From an uncultured Eubacteriales bacterium (lineage in GTDB: Bacteria; Bacillota; Clostridia; Peptostreptococcales; Anaerovoracaceae), in the NCBI GenBank assembly GCA_902798745.1, contig CADBXM010000006.1, forward strand, positions 1 through 64,000: 64,000 bases of DNA. The letters run 5' to 3'. Shown piece after piece: positions 34,030 through 43,400 of this stretch (the stretch's first letter is position 1; each line of letters starts with the position of its first letter). The notes beneath the pieces are model-generated. The model made no database searches and was not told the origin of the DNA. It saw nothing but the letters and a program-made list of their open reading frames with translations. The position numbers and the translations under genes are program-made.

Positions 34030-35073
34030 ATGATGAAAATCGTATTACTTGTTATCTTGCTTCTTCTTATCATTTTGATATTTAGAAACATAAGGATAGT
34101 TCCACAGGAGCATGCGTATGTTATCGAGCGACTTGGTAAGTTCAAATCAGTATGGTACGCAGGATTACATGTGAAGATCCCGTTTATCGACAATATAGTG
34201 AACAAGATTTCATTGAAAGAGCAGGTGTTTGATTTTCCGCCTCAGCCGGTAATCACAAAGGATAATGTATCTGTAAAGGTCGACTCTGTTGTGTTCTCAA
34301 AAGTATTCGATCCTCAGAAATATACATACGGAGTGGAGAATCCTATTGCTGGACTTCAGAATCTTTCAGCAACTACACTGAGAAGCATCATCGGTGGTAT
34401 GGAGCTTGACACCACTCTTTCATCTAGAGAAGCGATCAATACTCAGATGGAAGCCATACTCGATGAAGCGACTGATCCATGGGGCATCAAAGTAAACAGA
34501 GTAGAGCTCAAGAATATCGACCCGCCTTCAGAGATCGAAGAAGTAATGACAAAACAGATGAGGGCGGAGCGTGAGAGACGCCAGACTGTGCTTGAAGCTC
34601 AGGCTCACCAGGAATCAGTAGTATCCCGCGCTGAAGGTGATAAAAAGGCAAAAGTTCTCGCCGCTGAGGCAGAGAAAGAAGCTAAGATCGCGCTTGCTCA
34701 GGGTGAAGCTGAATCGATCAGGCTGGTGTATGAAGCACAGGCCGAAGGTCTTGAAAAACTTAGAGAAGCACATATCGATCAGAGCGTGCTCAAACTCAAA
34801 GGCCTTGAAGCTCTTAGAGATGTTGCTGACGGCAGAGCCACCAAGATATATATGCCTACAGAGATCGCAGGTATAGTATCCACACTCGGCGTTGCTGCTG
34901 AGTCACTTGGAATAGGCGATTCTATCAAAGCAGATAGCGGTGATGATATCCGAATCCACACAGAAGTCGACCCTTGCATAAAAGAAGACACGAGCAAGGA
35001 AGGCAAAGAGGCAGCAAAGCAGGCTGCGGAAGTAGCACACGATCTTGAAAGCAGAAGAAAGGACATCATATAA
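34030..35073 (+). CDS. SPFH/Band 7 (slipin/stomatin-like) membrane protein
   Basis: A membrane scaffold protein of the stomatin/slipin class. N-terminal membrane helix (residues 3-20), a Band 7/PHB domain (about 23-190: VPQEHAYVIERLGKF, GLHVKIPFID, VKVDSVVF, TTLRSIIGGMELD), an Ala/Glu-rich coiled coil (190-245: EAEKEAKIALAQGEAESIR) for oligomerisation, and a C-terminal acidic tail. Such proteins form ring-like assemblies and membrane microdomains. It is usually paired with an NfeD-type protein; here the next gene is an unrelated acidic membrane protein. GGGAGG precedes the ATG. Confidence 0.92.
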   Translation: MMKIVLLVILLLLIILIFRNIRIVPQEHAYVIERLGKFKSVWYAGLHVKIPFIDNIVNKISLKEQVFDFPPQPVITKDNVSVKVDSVVFSKVFDPQKYTYGVENPIAGLQNLSATTLRSIIGGMELDTTLSSREAINTQMEAILDEATDPWGIKVNRVELKNIDPPSEIEEVMTKQMRAERERRQTVLEAQAHQESVVSRAEGDKKAKVLAAEAEKEAKIALAQGEAESIRLVYEAQAEGLEKLREAHIDQSVLKLKGLEALRDVADGRATKIYMPTEIAGIVSTLGVAAESLGIGDSIKADSGDDIRIHTEVDPCIKEDTSKEGKEAAKQAAEVAHDLESRRKDII

Positions 35074-35081
35074 AACACAAT

Positions 35082-36083
35082 ATGAATAATAAGTCTGAAA
35101 AAGTAATCGACAGGATACTCGGATACCTGACGCTGTCGATGATCTTCCTGCTGTTGGGCTTACTTATCAAGGATGAAAGGGGCTTCAGAGGTTTTCCTTT
35201 TGGATGGTATCATTATCCGCAATATGTCAAATATGACTGGTTCATTGCATCATTCATTGTTTTATTTGCTGTGACTGTTTGCGCTGCTGTTATATCTGCT
35301 GTGATAGGCGGTATAAGAGAGCCTGCGATGAAAGTTATAAAGGGTAAAGCGCCTGAAACGAACACCATAAAACCTGTTGTCAGGACAGTAAAAAAGGAAA
35401 ATGTCAGTAAGGAAAGTAAATCAAAAGAACTAAAGATTCCCGAAGTAAAAACCGTCTTAAAACCGGTCCCTAAAAACAGTTCGGAAGATAAGAAGGGGGA
35501 GAGCGTTGCAAAGTTCGCTTTTATAGGCATTGCTATAGCCATATTGGGCTTCTCATTTTTAGCATCTTTAGATGAAGATGATTATGATCCAGGATACGAC
35601 GATGACACATATGATTATGATTATGATCTGACTGACGATACTGATTTCATGAGCGAAGCAGCCTCCGAGACTGTAAATCTGTTCAGGAATGGTGACTATG
35701 ATAGTTTGTCGGAAATCGGGGATACATCACATATCGAAGATGTTTTGCTTACCGGCGCATATGATTACGAAGAATTCGAAGAACCATATGTGTATTCCAC
35801 CGAAGATGCTGAACAGATGGTGTTCAGATATATTCTGCATAATGATGATTTTGATCAAGATGCAGATTGGTTGCTTGTCGGAGTTCTTGTAGAAACAAGC
35901 TATGATGGAGAACCATCCGAGAACGCGAAAACAACCGGGATGTGCGTCTACAACTTCAAATCATATGATGACTATCAGGAATATCTGGACGATCCTGCTC
36001 GATGGATCACACCTGCGGAATGCTTTGTTCTTGGCAAGACAGATATAGATGGAACATTTATTTTGAATGTGTTTAACGAATGA
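35082..36083 (+). CDS. Acidic three-helix membrane protein of unknown function
   Basis: A 333-residue protein: two membrane helices (about 15-27 and 53-75), a Lys-rich linker, a third helix (about 145-162), then a strikingly acidic stretch (DEDDYDPGYDDDTYDYDYD) and a globular C-terminal domain (about 190-333). There is no match to a family I recognise. It lies 8 bases after the slipin gene and its stop overlaps the start of the DUF1097 gene (ATGA), so all three are likely one transcript. It may occupy the NfeD-like partner position. Confidence 0.6.
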   Translation: MNNKSEKVIDRILGYLTLSMIFLLLGLLIKDERGFRGFPFGWYHYPQYVKYDWFIASFIVLFAVTVCAAVISAVIGGIREPAMKVIKGKAPETNTIKPVVRTVKKENVSKESKSKELKIPEVKTVLKPVPKNSSEDKKGESVAKFAFIGIAIAILGFSFLASLDEDDYDPGYDDDTYDYDYDLTDDTDFMSEAASETVNLFRNGDYDSLSEIGDTSHIEDVLLTGAYDYEEFEEPYVYSTEDAEQMVFRYILHNDDFDQDADWLLVGVLVETSYDGEPSENAKTTGMCVYNFKSYDDYQEYLDDPARWITPAECFVLGKTDIDGTFILNVFNE

Positions 36084-36574
36084 AGACTATGAAAAAAGAT
36101 GTAATTACTCTAGGTATATTGATCGCGATACTTCCGCCTATATGGGCAGTAGCAAGTCCGTATCTCGGCAACAGCGTAGGTCCTATAGCGCTTATCTGTG
36201 CCGGAATATATGCTACAAATGGAAATAACTTTAAAGATGCGCATAAAATAGCGCTAGGATATCTGGCAGGGGATATATGGGCTCTTATAGTGACATATAT
36301 CATGTCGATAACGCCGTTTAACGCCAATCTGACGTTGTTTGTGCTGCTTGCGGTATTCGGTTTCATTCTCGTAATTATTTCTTCAAGATTCGAAAATATA
36401 ATCCACATGCCATCATGGCTCGCAGGCTGGGCTATAGGTATGCTCACTATGAACCTGGATACCATGACACCGCTTACATCGCTCACCGTTCAGATAGCAG
36501 TAGCGATGCTGGTAGGTGTCTACTACGTCGGAGCATTGCTTGACAAGATCCACAGGATATGGAACAAGCGTTAA
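36080..36574 (+). CDS. DUF1097 family membrane protein
   Basis: A 164-residue, very hydrophobic protein with five predicted helices and the DUF1097 layout (VITLGILIAILPPIWAVAS; IHMPSWLAGWAIGML). Function unknown; members are proposed small-molecule carriers. It starts on the stop codon of the preceding gene; a second ATG (36089) is also possible. Confidence 0.65.
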   Translation: MKTMKKDVITLGILIAILPPIWAVASPYLGNSVGPIALICAGIYATNGNNFKDAHKIALGYLAGDIWALIVTYIMSITPFNANLTLFVLLAVFGFILVIISSRFENIIHMPSWLAGWAIGMLTMNLDTMTPLTSLTVQIAVAMLVGVYYVGALLDKIHRIWNKR

Positions 36575-36600
36575 GATAACTAAACCGGAAGGAGGCCAAA

Positions 36601-37986
36601 ATGTCTATTGTTGCCGCATTCATGGTGCCACATCCTCCTATGATAGTTCCCGCCGTGGGCAGAGGAAGCGAAGCTCAGGTAAGTGATACTATCAAAGCTT
36701 ACGAGCAAGTTGCGTCAGAGATCACTGAACTCAGACCCGATACCATTGTGATCACAAGTCCGCATTCCATTATGTATGCGGACTATTTTCACATTTCACC
36801 GGGATCCTCTGCATCAGGTTCTTTCCTGCGCTTTGGCGCAGCCGAAGTCAAGTTTAAAGAGACTTACGATACCTCGTTGATTGCAGAGATCTGCAGACTT
36901 GCCGATGAACAAGGGCTTTCTGCCGGGACTATGGGCGAACGCGATAAAAGCCTTGACCACGGAACGATGGTACCGCTTTGGTTTATTAGAAACAGATATA
37001 AAGAAGGAAAGATCGTCAGGATAGGATTATCCGGGCTCCCACTTGAGGACCATTACAAGCTTGGGATGATCATCAGGGATGCTGCAGATAACACAGGAAC
37101 ACGCACAGTCATAGTAGGAAGTGGTGATTTGTCGCATAAACTCCAGGAATACGGTCCATACGGCTTCGCTTCGGAAGGGCCGGTATATGACGAGCGCATA
37201 ATGGATGTATGCGGCAGGGCTGCTTTTGATGAATTGTTCGACTTTGACGAATCGTTCTGCGACAAAGCTGCTGAATGCGGACACAGATCTTTTGTTATCA
37301 TGGCCGGTACGCTGGATGGCAAATCAGTGCGCGCTACAAAGCTTTCTCATGAAGATGTCACAGGAGTAGGTTACGGCATATGTACCTTTTATCCGGAAGG
37401 GGACGATCCAAACAGATGTTTCCTTGATAAGCACTTAAGAAAGGTACAGGATGAACTCGCTGCTAAACAGCTGGAGTCAGATGATTATGTACGCCTCGCA
37501 AGACGCACGATAGAAAGCTACATATTACGGAACGAGAAGATATCGATTCCCGATGATATCCCTGAAGAGATGCTAAGCCAAAAGGCAGGGGCATTCGTAT
37601 CCATACATAAGCATGGAAGTCTCAGAGGCTGCATAGGCACCATTTTGCCAACTACATCATGTGTCGCTCAGGAAATAATCAATAACGCCATAAGCGCGTC
37701 GACACGAGACCCGAGGTTTTCTCCGATCAGAGCGGACGAACTCAAGTGGCTGGACATCAATGTCGATGTTCTCGGAGAGCCTGAAGATATCGATTCGGAA
37801 GATGAGCTCGATGTAAAGAGATATGGTGTGATCGTTACAAGCGGACACAGGAGGGGACTCCTGCTTCCTGACCTGGACGGCGTGGATACGGTAAGCCAAC
37901 AGGTAGAGATAGCTATGCAAAAAGGCGGCATACGCAAGACTGACAGATATACGCTCCAGAGATTTGAAGTAATAAGACATTACTGA
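36601..37986 (+). CDS. AmmeMemoRadiSam system fusion: LigB/MEMO-like plus AMMECR1 domains
   Basis: The N-terminal 270 residues resemble class III extradiol dioxygenase/MEMO-like proteins (AFMVPHPPMIVPAVGRG; ITSPHSIMYADYF; IRIGLSGLP-type; VGSGDLSHKL), with His residues suited to a metal site. The C-terminal 170 residues are an AMMECR1 domain: GAFVSIHKHGSLRGCIGTILP with the near-invariant LRGCIG, then DPRFSPIRADEL. The two are fused, as in several Clostridia, and the radical SAM partner follows 15 bases later. The system's reaction is not established. AAGGAGGC precedes the ATG. Confidence 0.88.
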   Translation: MSIVAAFMVPHPPMIVPAVGRGSEAQVSDTIKAYEQVASEITELRPDTIVITSPHSIMYADYFHISPGSSASGSFLRFGAAEVKFKETYDTSLIAEICRLADEQGLSAGTMGERDKSLDHGTMVPLWFIRNRYKEGKIVRIGLSGLPLEDHYKLGMIIRDAADNTGTRTVIVGSGDLSHKLQEYGPYGFASEGPVYDERIMDVCGRAAFDELFDFDESFCDKAAECGHRSFVIMAGTLDGKSVRATKLSHEDVTGVGYGICTFYPEGDDPNRCFLDKHLRKVQDELAAKQLESDDYVRLARRTIESYILRNEKISIPDDIPEEMLSQKAGAFVSIHKHGSLRGCIGTILPTTSCVAQEIINNAISASTRDPRFSPIRADELKWLDINVDVLGEPEDIDSEDELDVKRYGVIVTSGHRRGLLLPDLDGVDTVSQQVEIAMQKGGIRKTDRYTLQRFEVIRHY

Positions 37987-38001
37987 TAAGGGGGCAACTC
38001 A

Positions 38002-38862
38002 ATGGCTGTATGTGACGTATGTTTTAGGCATTGTGATATAAATGAAGGCGGTCTCGGTTTCTGCGGAGCAAGGACCTGCAAAGGTGGCACTGTTGAACCT
38101 GCTAATTACGGCAGGATCACTTCACTTGCTCTCGATCCAATCGAAAAGAAACCTTTGAATAGATTCCATCCCGGAAGCATGATACTTTCAGTCGGAAGCT
38201 ACGGATGCAACCTCAGATGTCCTTTCTGTCAGAACTATGAGATATCATGGTCCCGTGAAGCCTTCAGCTTTGCCGAGAAAGCAGAATATGTTTCGCCCGA
38301 AGAATTATGCGATTTGGCCGTAAGAACGCGGGACAGGGGAAATATCGGCGTTGCGTTCACATACAACGAACCACTGATCGGATATGAATACATACGAGAC
38401 ACAGCAAAATTGATCCATGAACAGGGTATGTACAATGTTCTGGTCACAAACGGGACTGCTGAACTCCATGTGCTTGAAGAATTGCTGCCATACATCGACG
38501 CGATGAACATAGACCTGAAGGGATTTACATACAAGTACTATAACGAAGTGCTTGGCGGCGATTTCGACATGGTCAAAGCATTCATCACAGAGGCCGTTAA
38601 GCATTGCCATGTGGAACTAACGACGCTGATCGTGCCCGGGGAAAATGATACCGAAGATGAGATGCAAAAAATTGCTGCATGGATATCCCAACTCGAGGAC
38701 TTTGATGGTAAAATAATTGGAAAGATGGTACCTCTGCATATATCCAGATTCTTTCCGAGGTTCAATATGAAAGATCGGAATGCAACGAACGTCGCTTTGA
38801 TATATAAACTGGCAGATGCAGCAGGTGAATATCTTGAATATGTATATACAGGTAATTGTTGA
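38002..38862 (+). CDS. amrS: AmmeMemoRadiSam system radical SAM enzyme
   Basis: A radical SAM protein with the 4Fe-4S motif CNLRCPFC, within GSYGCNLRCPFCQNYEIS (Cys 69, 73 and 76). An N-terminal Cys-rich knuckle (CDVCFRHCDI ... FCGAR) and a domain akin to pyruvate-formate-lyase-activating enzymes follow the family plan (VAFTYNEPLIGYEYI; NIDLKGF; LIVPGENDTEDEM). At 286 aa it is slightly shorter than many members. It is the partner of the preceding AMMECR1/MEMO-like fusion. Confidence 0.92.
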   Translation: MAVCDVCFRHCDINEGGLGFCGARTCKGGTVEPANYGRITSLALDPIEKKPLNRFHPGSMILSVGSYGCNLRCPFCQNYEISWSREAFSFAEKAEYVSPEELCDLAVRTRDRGNIGVAFTYNEPLIGYEYIRDTAKLIHEQGMYNVLVTNGTAELHVLEELLPYIDAMNIDLKGFTYKYYNEVLGGDFDMVKAFITEAVKHCHVELTTLIVPGENDTEDEMQKIAAWISQLEDFDGKIIGKMVPLHISRFFPRFNMKDRNATNVALIYKLADAAGEYLEYVYTGNC

Positions 38863-38956
38863 TATCAATGTTCTTTCATACTTTGTTATGCGGTACTAGA
38901 TACCTGCTCTTAGTATAAAAAGATAAAAGAAAACATGATTTGAGAAAGGAGTTATT

Positions 38957-39649
38957 ATGAAGGGGAGAATTAAGAGGTCGATATCGCTTGTGTTGTCAAC
39001 AGTAATCGCGTTCAGCATGTTTGTTGCCGGTACATGTGTTGCTAGTGCAGCTAATGATGATTGGAAGCTCGGTTGTTACGGATTAGAAGGAGATTTCTGG
39101 ACAGGTTATTCCGGATCTTTATACTTATATAGTGACGATGTTGAATATAACGAAGATATTATTTCTGCGAAGTCAAGCAATACTAAAGTAGCGAAAATCA
39201 CAAAGGAAATCGATGTAGATACATATCTATATTTTCTTGAATGCAAAAAGGCCGGTAAGACTACAATAACAGTAAAATTTAGAACTCCTGACGGAGATAA
39301 AACTCTTAAAAAAACTATTACTGTAAAAAAATATCCAAATGAATTCAAAAGCCTTAAAGTCAACGGGAAAAAGGTAAATATCAAAAAGAATAAGTTCTAT
39401 TACAATTGTACAACATCCAAAAAAACTGTTAGCATAAAAGGGGTACTTAAAAAAGGGTGGAAGATCCGCAAAATTGAAGCCAAGCGCTATGACAAGTACG
39501 CGAATGAATCGAATGTTAAAATTACAAAAAAGATGATAACCAAAGGATCTTCGATCAAGTTCCCGAAAAAGTATCAGGAATTATATGTAACCATTTACTT
39601 ATACAAAGGGAAATCAAAAATAAACTATGAAATGATCATAGGGAGATAA
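38957..39649 (+). CDS. Small secreted protein with bacterial Ig-like fold
   Basis: A 230-residue secreted protein. A signal peptide (residues 1-32: lysine/arginine start, hydrophobic core, cleavage near ASA-AND) precedes two beta-sandwich-like regions. The first (about 55-126: NTKVAKITKEIDVDTYLYFLECKKAGKTTITVKF) resembles a BIG2/Ig-like repeat. The second is lysine-rich. It has no sorting signal or membrane anchor. It has AGAAAGGAG before the ATG and a terminator after the stop; a single gene of unknown role. Confidence 0.65.
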   Translation: MKGRIKRSISLVLSTVIAFSMFVAGTCVASAANDDWKLGCYGLEGDFWTGYSGSLYLYSDDVEYNEDIISAKSSNTKVAKITKEIDVDTYLYFLECKKAGKTTITVKFRTPDGDKTLKKTITVKKYPNEFKSLKVNGKKVNIKKNKFYYNCTTSKKTVSIKGVLKKGWKIRKIEAKRYDKYANESNVKITKKMITKGSSIKFPKKYQELYVTIYLYKGKSKINYEMIIGR

Positions 39650-39675
39650 TAATGGATAAATAAATAATAGAACAT

Positions 39676-39707
39676 AATGCGGGCCTCAATATGGTGGCCC
39701 GCATTTT
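39676..39707 (+). terminator. Terminator of the small secreted protein gene
   Basis: AATGCGGGCC pairs perfectly with GGCCCGCATT (10 bp), followed by a short T run. Confidence 0.75.
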
Positions 39708-40327
39708 ACATGAAATGGTTGGTCATTGACTAATTGTCCAACAACAGGAGAGCATACACAGTCTATCAGAGATGGGATTGAACAGATACACAACTATTCC
39801 TAAAATCATAATTTTCGGAATAGTTATATACCTAAGACATGTAGAATGCTAAAAACCCTGTATATGTTGCAATTGCAGCGTGTCTGCGCCTCTCTTGTTT
39901 TTAATAATATTTATTATTATTTATAAAAAGTATTTTCGGAATAAATCTCGACAATCTCCTATTATTTTTATTCTTATCTATTTTTTCAGACAATCAATTA
40001 AATTGGTACATATACTTTTCTACCATTTCCAATTTTATTGTATCTGCTGTTTCGTTGCTATCTTGTTGTTCTATACGTCCAAGAACTGCTTATCACTCAG
40101 ACGAATCGTCGTATGCGTGGCGGATCCGAAAACAGCCGGAAAAGTGCAAAAAAAACGAGGCGTTTATTTTCGATTTAAGCGATTTTTTTTGCCCCTCAGG
40201 ACCCGTAGCACCTCAGCAAAATGCTTAAATTTCAACACCTCAAAGACTGTACACATTTTTTTATATGTCATATTATTATGATAGATACTGCTCAAAATGA
40301 TAGTAATTAATAAATAATTCAATATTA

Positions 40328-40358
40328 AAAGCGAGAGCCATGTTTAAGCTCTCGCTTT
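40328..40358 (-). terminator. Terminator of the 1583-residue adhesin gene
   Basis: AAAGCGAGAGC pairs with GCTCTCGCTTT (11 bp). On the minus strand it is followed by a T-rich run (TTTTAATATT). It is a near copy of the hairpin downstream of the 2893-residue adhesin. Confidence 0.8.
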
Positions 40359-40408
40359 AAGTTTTAAAAATATGCATACACATTGTCCGTATATTTATCA
40401 AAATACTC

Positions 40409-43400
40409 CTACAAGTCAAATTTTGATCTCTCAGAGTCTATCTCCGGGCGCGTCTGCGACCGATGAAGTAAATTCCTCCGCATATCACTAGAATCGACCC
40501 GAGTACATAGAAAATCGTCGTACCGATAGAAAATCGTCGTACCGATGCCTCCGGTTTTAGGGAGTTCAGCACCCGGCGTATTAGGAACTATGAACAGTGC
40601 GTTATTGTCATCGCTTGCTTCAGCGTATCTTACACCGCTGATGGTCCCGTCAGTACTTGTGATCTCTCCGTTCTCAACTGTGAATAATACAGGGTGATCC
40701 TCCAGAATGATATATCCTGCCGGCGGATCCTTCTCTTCCATACGATACTGTCCGTCCATAAGACCTGTGATAGTGATCCCTTCTTCAGGAACAGTGAATT
40801 GGCTGTTCTCGTCTAGCTGCTCTATATCCATTCCGTAAATGGTCTTTGCCTTTTCCCAGCTCTGTGTGGAATCCACCCTGTACTGCAGCTCGAATACTGC
40901 CCCGGCCAGATAGTTTTCGCTGTCCGGCATATCATCCGTTTTCTTGATATCTATATCAATAGTCGCGGACGGTTCTGTCTTGTTCACGATCGATACAGTT
41001 TCTCCCGGAACCGCTGATGCAGGATAGATACTGTCAAAGGAGAAGCCGGAAGGAATGGAACTCTCAACCTCTTCTACGTAGTATCTGAAGACCGTCTCCC
41101 ACTCTCCGTCGACAGATCTCTCAGGAAGATTCTTTACTACAGATGTCCAGTTGCCTGAACCGCGATTTATCACAACAGCAGGATCAAGACCTGAAAACTC
41201 AGGCCCGATCGTAGATGTGACCGTGTTCTTACCGAGGGTAGCAGTCGCTACAAGCTTTGTTTCGCCTTCCTCAGACTCGGAAGGTTCGGAAATGATCGAA
41301 ACAGAGATGTTAGGTTTGCCTCCGTTTCCGTCATAGCAGGACTCCAGCTGTCCATTTAATTTGATAGTGGTCGATGACTCGTCAGTAACTTCTATTCTTA
41401 TTCTGCGCTCAAGATCCTTGCCTCCGCTGAGAGTATCGCTGATTATGGTCTGATTGCTTGTTATCGGGGTCGTTTCGTTCAGTGTGTCAAAACTCCATCC
41501 GCCACTGGTGGTCGCGATGACGACCTCTATCACAGAGCCTTTCTTTATATGAGTCTTATCTCCGATCAGCTCATCATTCGTAAAGAAGCGGCCGTTGTTC
41601 CAATCCGGCTTGCCGTATCCAAGCTCGGATACATCAACTGAGTACTGCCCAATCTTAGACCTAGTGGAAGTCTGGTAGAGTTTATAAGTTATGGTCGCGT
41701 CATCATCCGGCGTATCACCTTTCCAGAACTTGTCTACTTCCAGGCCTTCCGTGGAGATCTTTGTATTGTAGATCTCATGGACAGGCGTTCTGGTATCATC
41801 ATCTATTGCAACGATGGTTGACGACTCTGTGTGATCGTCTGAATCCACTATAGTGACCTTATATACCGTATCGATAGGTTTATACCCTTCAGGAACCCTC
41901 GTCTCTTTCATGAAGTATTCCCCGACGCGGACACCGTCGAATATGACCTTTCCCTGATCATCGGAGACCGCGGTCCATGGCTGCTTATCGCCGTCTATAT
42001 TGATGAGAGGCGTACGGCAGTCTTCATCTGTGTACAGAGCAAACTCAGCGCCCGGCACACCTGTTCCCGAACCGTCCACCTTGGTGAACTCAAGCTTTCC
42101 AAGATCAGGAACAAAGGTGTTTGAGAAGTTGAAGAATGTTGTTTCGGTATCCGGCACGGAATAATCACTGTCCAGAAAACGGCTTTTAGCCAGAACGTAT
42201 TCTATATGTGTCGATCCATCGCCGGCAGTGACTTCTTCCTCTTTTACGGTTCCCAGCCAGTAGTATACTCTGCCGTCGTAGACTACTTGATCCTTGACAA
42301 ATCCGCCTTCTGCCTTCTGGGCCTCATCAGCCTGATCCCAACGGACTCCGTCAGCATTCTCAGCGTCATCAGGAACGATCTCCCTTACACGATACAGATA
42401 TGATGAAGGATCTCCGTTGTGACAGGCATCTCTGTCTGCCTGAGATATCTCTGCCTGGCCGAAGTTGACGTTACCGTCTTCCGTTACACCTGTGATATAT
42501 GATGTATAACCATCATCAGAAAGGACCTTTTTAGGATCGGCTACCGTGCCTGCTCCTCCATCTGTTCCACCGGACGGCATGATGGCTCTGGCTGAAGGAT
42601 CGCTTAATACCCAGTAGTCTCCGTTCTTGTCGCAAATAGCTCCTTCAGGCGGCGTACCTCCGCCGGTCCATTTTTTATACTGTCCGTCAAGACCGGTCAT
42701 TTCAAACTGGAACTGATCTCTGTGCAGACGCTCGGTACCCAGGAAGGATTTATGCGCAGAAAATTCAACGGTCGATATCAGATTGTAGTGGATATACAGG
42801 TTGGATTCTCCGCCGCCTCGTTCAAGATAGAACATGTCGAAGGTGTGATATGTGCCCCGCTTGAATCTCTTATGCCCTTCCACGCCCGGGATGTCTTCCC
42901 ACGCGTCGTCATCGTATTTGCCGGCAGCCTTATAAAGGTCGTCGAGCCAGAGCACGTACTCATCGTCACCCGGATGGTTGGAATCCTTCTTGCCTGTTAC
43001 CGTGACCTGTCCTGTAGCGAAGTTGATGTCTATCTCAGTACGGTTATGGATGCCTCCGCCGTCACCTATCAGAACGCCGTCAACATAGAGCCATACATCG
43101 TCATCGCCTGAGAATTCAAACTGCATGTCTTTATATTCCTGCTTCGGATTCAGCACCTGTCCGTTCGCCGGCATAGAGAACTGTGTGTTCAGATGCAGGC
43201 CTGACCAGAAGTTCTGAGTTCCGAACGGCCAGAATCCGCGTATCTCGGAATCGCTTGAAGTCTGTTCAGTGACGTCAAATGTTTTATCTGAATTCAGTGA
43301 GGCAGCGTAATAACGGCTGTCGTAAGTGTAATAGCCCTCAGAATCTACATATAGGAGTTGGTTTACACCGTCATAGCTGGCTTTTCCGGCATGATCGACT

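Larger units (their letters stand above)
39650..40408. other. Gene-poor A/T-rich region
   Basis: Apart from the terminators listed, no convincing gene is present. It holds a long inverted repeat with GCAAAAAAAA (40146-40155) and TTTTTTTTGC (40183-40192). On the minus strand just beyond it, short coding-like pieces broken by stops and frame changes (40180-40250) might be a degenerate gene remnant, but no family can be assigned. Confidence 0.4.

Noticed and set aside
39880-40281. A 133-codon plus-strand reading frame in the gene-poor strip
   Set aside because: Low-complexity Phe/Ile/Tyr-rich translation from A/T-rich DNA, no ribosome binding site, no recognised motif.
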